This document shows, in pieces, positions 30,824 to 39,262 of a stretch of DNA of 64,000 nucleotides. Source of the DNA: Clostridium sp. C8-1-8 (GTDB lineage Bacteria > Bacillota > Clostridia > Clostridiales > Clostridiaceae). The translations under genes were made by a program, and so were the position numbers. Under the pieces are notes generated by a model. That model made no database searches, was not told the DNA's origin, and was given only the letters and a program-made list of their open reading frames with translations. Where the stretch lies: the NCBI RefSeq assembly GCF_009928445.1, contig NZ_JAABNO010000009.1, positions 143,442-207,441 on the forward strand, given 5' to 3'. Each line of letters starts with the position of its first letter. The stretch's first letter is position 1.

Positions 30824-32218
30824 TTATTTGTCAAATTTCAGTTTCTTCTTCCAATGTCCACTTATGAAGCGGGTTAGCAATAGTGAAAATCTTACTACGT
30901 TGTCTGCTACCATACAGAACCAAACAGCTTTTAGCCCAAGTCCAAACACAGCGACGCATAAGAAGGTTGACAGGATTCTAATGCCCCACATAGAGAATAC
31001 TGAGAAGAAAAATGGAGTCTTTGTATCACCTACACCATTAAAAATTCCTTCTAAGATTATTAGAGCACCGAACATTGGCTCAGAAATAGCTACGATTCGT
31101 AACACTGATGCGCCAGTTTTTATAACCGTAGGATCTTGAGTAAATATGGACATCATAAAGTTAGGAAATAGAAAAAGTATACCACCAGTTATGGTCATAA
31201 CTGCAACTGCAATTCCTATTATTGTAGTAGAGGTGTGGTGAAGCTTTTTTTCGTCTTTTTCTCCTAGGGCATTTCCTGCAAGAGTGGCAGCAGAAGCTTG
31301 CATACCATAACCTGGTATATAAAAAGCTTGTTCAGCAGTAATTGCAATTGAATGAGCAGCAAGAGCTACAGTACCAAGTCTTGTTATAAGTGAGGTGAAT
31401 ACCACCTGACCTAAGCAAGTTGCAACTCTCTCTAAGGATACTGGAAAACCTACCTCTATGCATTTTTTCATTATTGGCTTATTAAGTCGTATCTTTTGTC
31501 CTTTAGGAGATACTAGCTTGTTTCTATATAGCGCTATGAACATCAATGAACCGCTTATACAGTGTGCTATAGCTGTTGCTGTGGCAGACCCAACCACTCC
31601 TAAACCTGCTCCGTAAATATGAAGTTTAAAGCCTCCTATAACCAAAGTTCTGGTATCATAAATAAGCAGAAAGTTCAAGGCGATATTGACCACGTTCATA
31701 ATAAGATTAACCATCATAGGAGTTTTCATGTCTCCAGTGGAACGCAGTACTGCTCCGAATATTATACTTGAAGCTCTAAATATCATTGGAATACATATAA
31801 TCCCAAAATAAAGAGATGCATTTCTTTGAATAGAAACATCAGCTCCAAGCCATTTAGGGAGAAACGGGCTAACAGACAAGGTAATTATTCCAACCATAAC
31901 ACCAAGTATTAGAGTTATTAAAATTGATTGAACAGCTGCTATTTTTGCCCTTTCATATTTTTTAGCGCCTATGGATAGAGATATATAAGCTAATACACCG
32001 ATGCCCATTGCAAAGAAAGGGCTGTTTATAAGCCAAGTTACTGTTGTTGTAAGTCCTACGGCAGCAGAAGCTTCAGGACCTATACGTCCTACCATAGCAG
32101 AATCGGCATATTGTACTATAGTTTGAAGCGCTTGCTCTATAATAGAAGGCCAAGCTAAAGCAAATATGGCTATTATCATGTTTTTATTGTTAAGTAATCT
32201 TTTCTTTGTTTCAAGCAT
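30824..32218 (-). CDS. MATE family efflux transporter (MerR-controlled)
   Basis: A 464-residue membrane protein with 12 predicted helices and the two-fold MATE repeat (ALAWPSIIEQALQTIVQYAD; GFPVSLERVATCLGQVVFTS). Such proteins export drugs or metabolites using Na+ or H+ gradients. It starts 92 bases from a divergent MerR-type regulator, and its promoter has the unusual 19-bp spacer that MerR proteins activate, so expression is probably induced by the regulator's ligand. GGGGAC is the ribosome site. Substrate unknown. Confidence 0.93.
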   Translation of the reverse strand: MLETKKRLLNNKNMIIAIFALAWPSIIEQALQTIVQYADSAMVGRIGPEASAAVGLTTTVTWLINSPFFAMGIGVLAYISLSIGAKKYERAKIAAVQSILITLILGVMVGIITLSVSPFLPKWLGADVSIQRNASLYFGIICIPMIFRASSIIFGAVLRSTGDMKTPMMVNLIMNVVNIALNFLLIYDTRTLVIGGFKLHIYGAGLGVVGSATATAIAHCISGSLMFIALYRNKLVSPKGQKIRLNKPIMKKCIEVGFPVSLERVATCLGQVVFTSLITRLGTVALAAHSIAITAEQAFYIPGYGMQASAATLAGNALGEKDEKKLHHTSTTIIGIAVAVMTITGGILFLFPNFMMSIFTQDPTVIKTGASVLRIVAISEPMFGALIILEGIFNGVGDTKTPFFFSVFSMWGIRILSTFLCVAVFGLGLKAVWFCMVADNVVRFSLLLTRFISGHWKKKLKFDK

Positions 32219-32265
32219 ATGTTGTCCCCATTTTCTTTATATTGTATAAGTATTATGCAATAGTT

Positions 32266-32296
32266 ATAATAAGGGGTATAGTAACTATATAGTCAA
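32266..32296 (-). promoter_or_regulatory. MerR-type promoter of the MATE gene with operator
   Basis: On the minus strand TTGACT (32291-32296) and TATTAT (32266-32271) are separated by 19 bases, the over-long spacer typical of MerR-activated promoters. TATAGTAACTATA, a perfect dyad, lies inside the spacer. It sits between the divergent MATE and merR genes. Confidence 0.75.
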
Positions 32297-32310
32297 GAGG
32301 TCATATTAAA

Positions 32311-33135
32311 ATGAGCGATAAAATATATCTTTCTACCGGTGAACTTGCAAAAATGCTTGGAGTTACAAAACAAACAGTTATTTATTATGATAAAATAGGA
32401 CTTATTTCCCCAGCTAAGAGGGAAAAAGAATATAGATATTACACTTTGGAGCAGGCAGACGAGCTAGATTCTATATTAACTTTTAGGGACTTAGGGGTTC
32501 CCATCACTGTGTTAAAAGAGTATCTTAAAGAACGTAATGCACAAAGCTGTATCGAGATGCTTAGAAAGCAAAAGGAAAAACTAGAATTAGAAATTCAAAA
32601 AATGGACAGAATTCGTAAGAAGATAGACGGACGGGCTAGGCTTCTTGAAAAGGTTATTACTGTTAATGACTTTAAAGCAGTTAAGTTCTCAGAAGAAGAC
32701 AAGCAGTTATTTATGGTTGAAGAATGTAAAGAGCCTGATGAAAAGACTTATATGGAAAGCTTTATAAAGCTTTGTAATCATTCTAAGCTTCTTCAAATTG
32801 ATTTTGAGAATCCAGTGTGTAATATAATAAAAAAGGAAGATATTTTAAAGGGAAGCTTTAGAAATACAGCTTATTTTGGTATAAACATAGCAGAAAACTT
32901 TAATGGAATAGATATAGTAAAGTTTGAGAAACCAGCTGGTATATATGCTTCTACCTATCATCAAGGTTCTTATGAAACTATGTATATTGCCTACGAGAGG
33001 CTTTTATCTAGCATAGAGGCGGAAGGTTATATTGTTTGTGGTAATGCCTATGAGACTGATTTGTTAAGCACTCTTACCAATCTAGATAAAAATGAATATA
33101 TGAAGCTTATTTCAATACAAGTTATTAAAGCATAA
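32311..33135 (+). CDS. MerR-family regulator with GyrI-like effector domain
   Basis: A 274-residue BmrR-like activator. Residues 1-75 form the winged-helix domain (YLSTGELAKMLGVTKQTVIYY, ISPAKREKEYRYYT), 80-120 the dimerisation coiled coil, and 125-274 an effector-binding domain of the GyrI/BmrR type (FEKPAGIYASTYHQGSYETM, AYERLLSSIEAEGY). Such regulators bind hydrophobic cations and activate efflux genes. It is divergent from the MATE exporter and shares its regulatory region. Ligand is unknown. Confidence 0.92.
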   Translation: MSDKIYLSTGELAKMLGVTKQTVIYYDKIGLISPAKREKEYRYYTLEQADELDSILTFRDLGVPITVLKEYLKERNAQSCIEMLRKQKEKLELEIQKMDRIRKKIDGRARLLEKVITVNDFKAVKFSEEDKQLFMVEECKEPDEKTYMESFIKLCNHSKLLQIDFENPVCNIIKKEDILKGSFRNTAYFGINIAENFNGIDIVKFEKPAGIYASTYHQGSYETMYIAYERLLSSIEAEGYIVCGNAYETDLLSTLTNLDKNEYMKLISIQVIKA

Positions 33136-33154
33136 CTTATAATATTTATGAGAA

Positions 33155-33235
33155 TGGCTTTATTAAATTGTGTTGAAATTGAGTGGTTAGTCATGAAATG
33201 CTTAAATGAGCTTGCGTAAAGAGTCAATATGTTTT
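33155..33235 (+). mobile_element. family B MITE, copy 2 (right end missing)
   Basis: TGGCTTTATTAAATTGTGTT with GAAATTGAGTGGTTAGTC and ATGCTTAAATGAGCTTGCG matches the left half of the full B copies. The right inverted arm is not seen; the element runs into the leader of the monooxygenase gene. Confidence 0.7.
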
Positions 33236-33254
33236 AAGTAGAGGAGAAATAGTT

Positions 33255-33548
33255 ATGATAGTAAAAAGCGTTAAATTTGATATAAAACCAGAATATATAG
33301 AGGAATTTATTGAGGCTACATTAGAAAATCAAAAAGGATCTCTAGAGGAAAAGGGAGTAATAAGATTTGACTTTTTACAAACTGTAGATGAAGCAGGGAA
33401 GTTTTTGTTATATGAGGTATATGAATCTGAAGAAGCTATGGAAGAGCACTTAAAGACAGAACACTTCAATAAGTGGATAGACAGAGTTGAAGAATATTTT
33501 TTGAGTCCAAGGGAAAAAACAGTATTCATGCCAATAAATAAAAATTAA
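33255..33548 (+). CDS. antibiotic biosynthesis monooxygenase (ABM) family protein
   Basis: A 97-residue single-domain dimeric alpha/beta-barrel protein of the YgiN/LsrG type (VKFDIKPEYIEEFIEATLENQ, GVIRFDFLQ, YESEEAMEEHLKTEHF). Functions in this family range from quinol oxidation to autoinducer-2 processing and heme cleavage; none can be chosen here. AGAGGAGAAATAG is the ribosome site. A truncated MITE lies directly upstream and may supply part of the leader. Confidence 0.88.
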   Translation: MIVKSVKFDIKPEYIEEFIEATLENQKGSLEEKGVIRFDFLQTVDEAGKFLLYEVYESEEAMEEHLKTEHFNKWIDRVEEYFLSPREKTVFMPINKN

Positions 33549-33932
33549 TATTTTCATATGAAGATAAAGATGAGAAAAATTTTTGCGAAATATATATAGA
33601 TACAATAAATTTAAACTATAACAATAAATAAAAATATAATTTTTATAAGTAAGAAGGATAAACTACTTCATAAAACAACAATGTAAACGGTATTTTGGAA
33701 TTGCTCAAAATAGTTGCATTGTTGATATGGAGCAGTTTATATTTATTTAGAAACCAAATATCCATATTAATGAATTAGTGTTCATAGACATATGATGTGG
33801 ATACAGCAGTATTATATGGAAAATTATTATTAATTTTTAGAAAATTCAAATTTAAATAATGATTTTCGTTGAATAATTTTTATTAAGATAGTATAGTATT
33901 AAATAGATATGTTCGCAAAAAGGAGAGAGAAG
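33549..33932. other. leader region with a large imperfect palindrome
   Basis: Bases about 33660-33741 form an imperfect hairpin: AACTACTTCAT, AACAATG and ATTTTG arms pair with CAAAAT, CATTGTT and ATGGAGCAGTT. No T-run follows, so it is not a clear terminator. The rest is AT-rich; the promoter of the giant surface-protein gene must lie here. Confidence 0.55.
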
Positions 33933-36900
33933 ATGAGCAATAAATTTGGCAACTTTAGATATTCTTCTAATATTAAGAAATCTATTTTGATTTCATGTTC
34001 TATATTGGCTGCCACCTCTACTTTATATATGAAAGAGGTAAAGGCTGATACCATAATTCCTAAGAAAAGTATAGCAATATCACAGGATATTGCTTGGATG
34101 CAACCTAGCGCAAATGTAGTAGGTTCTAATATAACAATAGATTTATCTCAGCATTTTAATATGCTTGATAGCAGCAAGCTTGTTATAACTGCATTGTCCA
34201 GTGACAATAATATAATTACTCCAAATGTTAGTGGAAGTACCTTAACTCTTAACGTAAAGTCTATAGGTATTGTCATAATCACTGTTACAGCATCAGATGA
34301 TAAATCAACATTGGTAGACAAATTTGAAGTTAAGCTGAATAAATTAGGTGATTTAAATGGAGACGGCTTCATCAACACAGCAGATGCCTTATTAATATAC
34401 CGTGTTACTAGTGGTAAGGATATTCCAACAGATGCAGATAAAAGCCGTATGGATTTAAATGAAGATGGAAAGATAACAAATGCTGACGCAGATGTGATTA
34501 TGAATACTTATTTAGGTAAGCCTAATAGTGGTATATTCTCGAACTCAGCAGTTAGCATAAGAAATATAAATGATGCTCCTATAGCTACAAAGGTATACAT
34601 AGATGGAAATGCAACAGTTGGACAAACTTTAAATGGAAACTATATCTTTATGGATGTAGACAACGATTTAGAAGGTACATCAACCTTTAAGTGGTATAGA
34701 GCTACTAAAGCAGATGGCTCTGATAAGGTATTAATAAATGGAGCTACATCTAAGCAATATACTTTAACAGAAGAGGATGGAGATAAGTACATATTATTTG
34801 AAGTCACTCCAAGTGCTACTACGGGTATTTCAAGTGGTAGTGTTAACGTAAGTGCAGCAAGCCAAAAGGTAATAATTCCAGATACTACAGCGCCTTCTAT
34901 AGATCTAACTAAGTTTAAGTTTACTAATAATCAAAGTCCTGTTGAAGATACAATAAATGGACTAGCTGGTGCAGTATCAGAGAAAGGTGCAGTTATTAAA
35001 GCATATTTATGGATAGATGCTAATGGAGACAACAAGGCTGATAGCACAGAACTTCAGGCGCCTATAACTCTTGGGTTAAGTGAGCATGATGGCTCTCTAT
35101 CATCTAAGAATGTTGGAGATCTTTTACCAGGAAAATATAAATACGTTATTACAGCAACAGATGATGCAGGAAATGAATCAGCTAAAAACGAAGCTTATGT
35201 TCTAAATATTGCGGTTAGAGCATTAGAAGCTAGTCTGTCTAACAGAAACTTAATGGAAGAAAGTAATATAAATGATGCTTCGATAAACTTAAAGTTAAAA
35301 GGAGATTCTTTTAAGAACACAATAGCTATATCAGATATAGCGTTAAAGAACGGTCCAGCAGGATTGAATGTGAAAAATGTTTCATTCATTGATGAAGGAA
35401 ATGTAAATGTAACGTTAGCCTTTGATGGTACTGACTTTGATTCAGTTATTAATAACTTTGCTTTAGAAGTAAAAGCAACTGCAGTTGCTAGTGGACAGGC
35501 TATATCAACGGATAACCAAACAATAAAGAACTCCAATGATGCACCAGTAGCAAGTGATGTTAAAGTCACAGGAACAGCAAAGGTTGGAGAAACCTTAACT
35601 GCAACCTATAAGTACTCTGACGACGAAAATGATGCAGAAGGAGCTTCAGCATATAAGTGGTATAGAGCTTCAAAGGTAGATGGTTCAGATAAGATGGTAA
35701 TAAATGGAGCTACTTCTAAGCAGTATACTTTAGGCGCAGAGGATGGAGACAAGTACATATTATTTGAGGTTACTCCAATAGCTTCAGCTGGTCAAGTAAA
35801 CGGTAATTCAGTATTAGGCTTACCTAGTGAAAAGGTAGTAATACCTGATACAACTGCACCAACAGTAAATGTAAGTAAATTTATATTTACAGATAACTTA
35901 AGTCCAGCAGAAGATGTAATAGTTGGTATGGCTGGTTCAGTATCAGAGGGCGGTGCTACCGTTAAGGCTTATTTATGGAATGATACAAATGGAGATGGGA
36001 AGGTGGATGAAGCTGAGCTTCAAATGCCAATAAATCTAGGGGTAAGTGCGCAAGACGGTTCAGTGTTTGCTAAGAATTTAGGTTCCATAACACCTGGAAG
36101 ATATAAGGTAGTAATTACGGCTACAGATGCTTCAGGAAATGAATCTCTTAAGAATGAAACTGCAGTTATTAATATAGTAGCAAGAGGTTTGAAATCATAT
36201 GTTCTTAATTTAGGTGAACTAGAAGAGAATAACCTAAATGGAGCTGTTTTAGCTTTAAGTTTAAAAGGAGACTCTTTCAAAAACAGCATATCCTCAAACG
36301 ATTTAGTATTAAGTAATGTTCCGGCTGGAGTAAGTATTAGTAATGTTTCGTATGTTGATGAAGGACATGTTGAAGTTACACTAAGCTTTGATGGTACTGA
36401 TTTTGATGCTAATAGTAATAACGTTGCTATAGAAGTTAAAGCAGCTGCTGTAGAAAGTGGAAAAGATATTTCGGTAGATAGTATAGTAATAAAAAATTCT
36501 AACGATGCACCAGTAGCAGCTGATATGAAAGTTACTGGAACAGCTATAGTTGGACAAATTTTAACTGGAAGCTATAAGTATACTGACGATGAAAATGATA
36601 CAGAAGGAACTTCATTATATAAATGGTATAGAGGTTCAAAGGAAGATGGTTCGGATAAGGTATTAATAAGCGGAGCTCAATCAAAGCAATATACATTAAC
36701 ATCAGAAGATGGAGATAAGTATCTATTCTTTGAAGTCACTCCAGTAGCAGTAAGTGGAGGAACAACTGGAAGAACAGTTATAAGTTCTGCCAGTGAAAAG
36801 ATTATAATACCAGATACAACTGCACCAACCGTAGATACGAGCAAGTTTGTATTTACAGATAATACTCCTTTTTCTGACGCAGTTTCGGGAATAGCTGATG

Positions 36901-39227
36901 CTATATCTGAAGGTGGAGCAACAGTTAAGGCTTACCCATGGGTTGATATTAATAATGACAATAAGATTGATAGCCTAGAGCTACTAAGTCCTATAAATTT
37001 AGGGACTAGTATGGCTGATGGATCAGTATTTCCAGCTAGTATAGGACAATTAACTCCAGGAAAGTATAAGTATGTAATAACAGCAACAGATGTTGCAGGC
37101 AATGAATCATCTAAGAATGAAAGTTCTGTTCTAAGCTTTGCTATAAGAGATTTAAATGTATCTATTTCAAACAGAGGAGCTTTAGAAGAGAATAATCTTG
37201 AAGGAGCTACTCTAACTTTAACTTTAAGAGGAGATTCATTTAAGCAAGCAGCAACTTCAGGTGAATTTGATTTAAGAAATGCACCAGCTGGAACTAGGAT
37301 AAAGAATCTTTCCTTTATAGATGAGAGTTCAGTGGAAATAACATTAGGTTTTGATGGTACAGATTTTGATGCAACTATTAGTGATGCTTTAATAGATGTA
37401 AAAGCAAGTGCAGTAGAAAGTGGTAAGTTCATATCTAGCCAGTACTTAACTATAACTAATTCAAATGATATTCCAGTAGCTAGTAATGTTACACTAACTG
37501 GAACAGCAAAAATTGGAGAGACACTTTCAGCAAGCTATACCTATGCTGATGATGAAAATGATGCAGAAGGAACTTCAGTATATAAGTGGTATAGAGCATC
37601 AAAGGAAGATGGTAGCGACAAGGTACTAATAAGTGGAGCTACTTCAAAGCAATATACATTAGGTTCAGAGGATGGAGATAAATACATATTCTTCGAGGTT
37701 ACTCCTTTAGCTGTAAGTGGAGAAGAAACTGGTAAATCAGTTTTGAGCTCTGCAAGCTCTAAGGTAATAATTCCTGATACTACAGCTCCTTCAGTAGACA
37801 TAAGTAAGGTCAACTTTATAAATAATGATACTCCTAAACAAGACAGTATTTCTGGAGTAGCAGGAGCAATCTCAGAAGGTGGAGCTACTGTTAAGGCTTA
37901 CTTATGGAATGATGCAAATGGAGATGGAAAGGTTGATTCAGATGAGCTACAAAGCCCTATAACCCTCGGTGTTAGTGCACAAGATGGCTCTGTATCAGCT
38001 AAAAATATAGGGGATCTACCAGAAGGAAAGTATAACTATGTTATAACTGCTACTGATGAAGCAGGCAATGAATCAGCTAAAAACGATTCGGCAGTACTTA
38101 AAATATCAACAAGAAACTTAAGTGTTTCAGTATTTGGTGGTGGCGAACTTACAGAAAGTTCTTTATCAGGAGCAACTATAGTGGTTGGAATAAATGGAGA
38201 TAATTTCAAAGATAATGTATCGGAACAAGATTTTACACTTAACAATGCACCTGCAGGTGTAGAACTTGTTGCAGTTGTTCCGTATGATATTAATTCATAT
38301 ATGGTTCTATTAGATAATTCAGGAGCTGACTTTGATACAGATTATAATAACTTCAGCATTACAGTAAAGGGAAGTGGATTAGAAAGTGGACAAGATATAA
38401 CAACCAAGCCTATGTCTATAAAAGCAGAAATAGAAGGTCAGGCACTTAATGTAGCTGGACTTACTTTTGGACCAGGAGATGTTGTAGACAATACTAAAGC
38501 TTCAGCGTTGCCTGCTGGAACTATAAAGTATGTAGTTGGAGCTGCTGGTCAGTATACCAGACCTAATGCTAATGATTCTGCTTCAGCTTACACTAATATA
38601 TTAGGAAGTACTACTAACATTCCTGTTACTAGTGGTCAGCACATATATGCTGTTTCTGTGGATAATTACAATAGAATAAGATCTTGGTCAGATATAACCA
38701 TAACTGACTCAATGATTAAGCAAAGACCACAGGTTTCTGGCATGTTTATATCTGAATATTTGCAAGGCCCAGGTGGAAGAATTGCTTTAGAGGTATTTAA
38801 CAATACTGGTATAAATTATCCTGATGTTACAAAATCGCCATATTCATTAGAAGTGCATCAATGGAATCCAGTTACAAAGACTAAACGAGTATTAACCGTT
38901 CCTATTGGTGGATACCAAAACATGCCATATATAATACTTGATTCTCAATTTTATGATTTCTTTGATATAAGTAATGCTACATATTATAATGAGGAACTTT
39001 ATATGTCCTCAGCTATAACCAATGCTTTGGTTGTAAAGCAAAATGGTCAAATAGTGGATGTGCTTGGTGATCCTAATTTTGTTGGAAGCAAGCCAATAGT
39101 TGCAGATGGCAATACTGTTGTAAGAAAGAAGGGCATCATCGGTGGATATAACGTCTATTATTCAAAGGAATGGGATGTTTACAATCAAAATATATACCAA
39201 TATATTGGAAGCCATTCTATATATTAA
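33933..39227 (+). CDS. giant secreted protein: dockerin, four ~322-residue repeats, lamin-tail-like C-terminus
   Basis: A 1764-residue protein. ATG 33933 is chosen because AAAAAGGAGAGAGAAG lies before it. A signal peptide (about 1-40) is followed by a β-rich segment, then a dockerin type I module (about 135-195) with two Ca-binding loops (DLNGDGFINTADALL, DLNEDGKITNADADV). Four tandem repeats begin at residues about 213, 535, 857 and 1178 (N.(D)APVA), each with KWYRASK, an EF-like loop such as DANGDGKVD and a GDSFK region. The C-terminus (about 1600-1760, MFISEYLQGPGGRIALEVFN) resembles a lamin-tail domain. No enzyme domain is seen, so it is probably a scaffold or adhesin. The cohesin protein downstream is the likely partner. 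Confidence 0.85.
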   Translation: MSNKFGNFRYSSNIKKSILISCSILAATSTLYMKEVKADTIIPKKSIAISQDIAWMQPSANVVGSNITIDLSQHFNMLDSSKLVITALSSDNNIITPNVSGSTLTLNVKSIGIVIITVTASDDKSTLVDKFEVKLNKLGDLNGDGFINTADALLIYRVTSGKDIPTDADKSRMDLNEDGKITNADADVIMNTYLGKPNSGIFSNSAVSIRNINDAPIATKVYIDGNATVGQTLNGNYIFMDVDNDLEGTSTFKWYRATKADGSDKVLINGATSKQYTLTEEDGDKYILFEVTPSATTGISSGSVNVSAASQKVIIPDTTAPSIDLTKFKFTNNQSPVEDTINGLAGAVSEKGAVIKAYLWIDANGDNKADSTELQAPITLGLSEHDGSLSSKNVGDLLPGKYKYVITATDDAGNESAKNEAYVLNIAVRALEASLSNRNLMEESNINDASINLKLKGDSFKNTIAISDIALKNGPAGLNVKNVSFIDEGNVNVTLAFDGTDFDSVINNFALEVKATAVASGQAISTDNQTIKNSNDAPVASDVKVTGTAKVGETLTATYKYSDDENDAEGASAYKWYRASKVDGSDKMVINGATSKQYTLGAEDGDKYILFEVTPIASAGQVNGNSVLGLPSEKVVIPDTTAPTVNVSKFIFTDNLSPAEDVIVGMAGSVSEGGATVKAYLWNDTNGDGKVDEAELQMPINLGVSAQDGSVFAKNLGSITPGRYKVVITATDASGNESLKNETAVINIVARGLKSYVLNLGELEENNLNGAVLALSLKGDSFKNSISSNDLVLSNVPAGVSISNVSYVDEGHVEVTLSFDGTDFDANSNNVAIEVKAAAVESGKDISVDSIVIKNSNDAPVAADMKVTGTAIVGQILTGSYKYTDDENDTEGTSLYKWYRGSKEDGSDKVLISGAQSKQYTLTSEDGDKYLFFEVTPVAVSGGTTGRTVISSASEKIIIPDTTAPTVDTSKFVFTDNTPFSDAVSGIADAISEGGATVKAYPWVDINNDNKIDSLELLSPINLGTSMADGSVFPASIGQLTPGKYKYVITATDVAGNESSKNESSVLSFAIRDLNVSISNRGALEENNLEGATLTLTLRGDSFKQAATSGEFDLRNAPAGTRIKNLSFIDESSVEITLGFDGTDFDATISDALIDVKASAVESGKFISSQYLTITNSNDIPVASNVTLTGTAKIGETLSASYTYADDENDAEGTSVYKWYRASKEDGSDKVLISGATSKQYTLGSEDGDKYIFFEVTPLAVSGEETGKSVLSSASSKVIIPDTTAPSVDISKVNFINNDTPKQDSISGVAGAISEGGATVKAYLWNDANGDGKVDSDELQSPITLGVSAQDGSVSAKNIGDLPEGKYNYVITATDEAGNESAKNDSAVLKISTRNLSVSVFGGGELTESSLSGATIVVGINGDNFKDNVSEQDFTLNNAPAGVELVAVVPYDINSYMVLLDNSGADFDTDYNNFSITVKGSGLESGQDITTKPMSIKAEIEGQALNVAGLTFGPGDVVDNTKASALPAGTIKYVVGAAGQYTRPNANDSASAYTNILGSTTNIPVTSGQHIYAVSVDNYNRIRSWSDITITDSMIKQRPQVSGMFISEYLQGPGGRIALEVFNNTGINYPDVTKSPYSLEVHQWNPVTKTKRVLTVPIGGYQNMPYIILDSQFYDFFDISNATYYNEELYMSSAITNALVVKQNGQIVDVLGDPNFVGSKPIVADGNTVVRKKGIIGGYNVYYSKEWDVYNQNIYQYIGSHSIY
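34569..38430 (+). repeat. four tandem ~966-bp coding repeats
   Basis: Unit starts at about 34569, 35535, 36501 and 37464 (periods 966, 966, 963 bases). Units are clearly homologous but diverged, so they are not a recent slippage product. Confidence 0.9.
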
Positions 39228-39262
39228 TAGATGTTTATAACATAACTTAGGAGGATAAAAAA

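Noticed and set aside
35195..38245. Several minus-strand frames of 69-166 codons opposite the giant repeat gene
   Set aside because: They recur at the same place in each repeat unit, are opposite strong coding sequence and lack ribosome sites.
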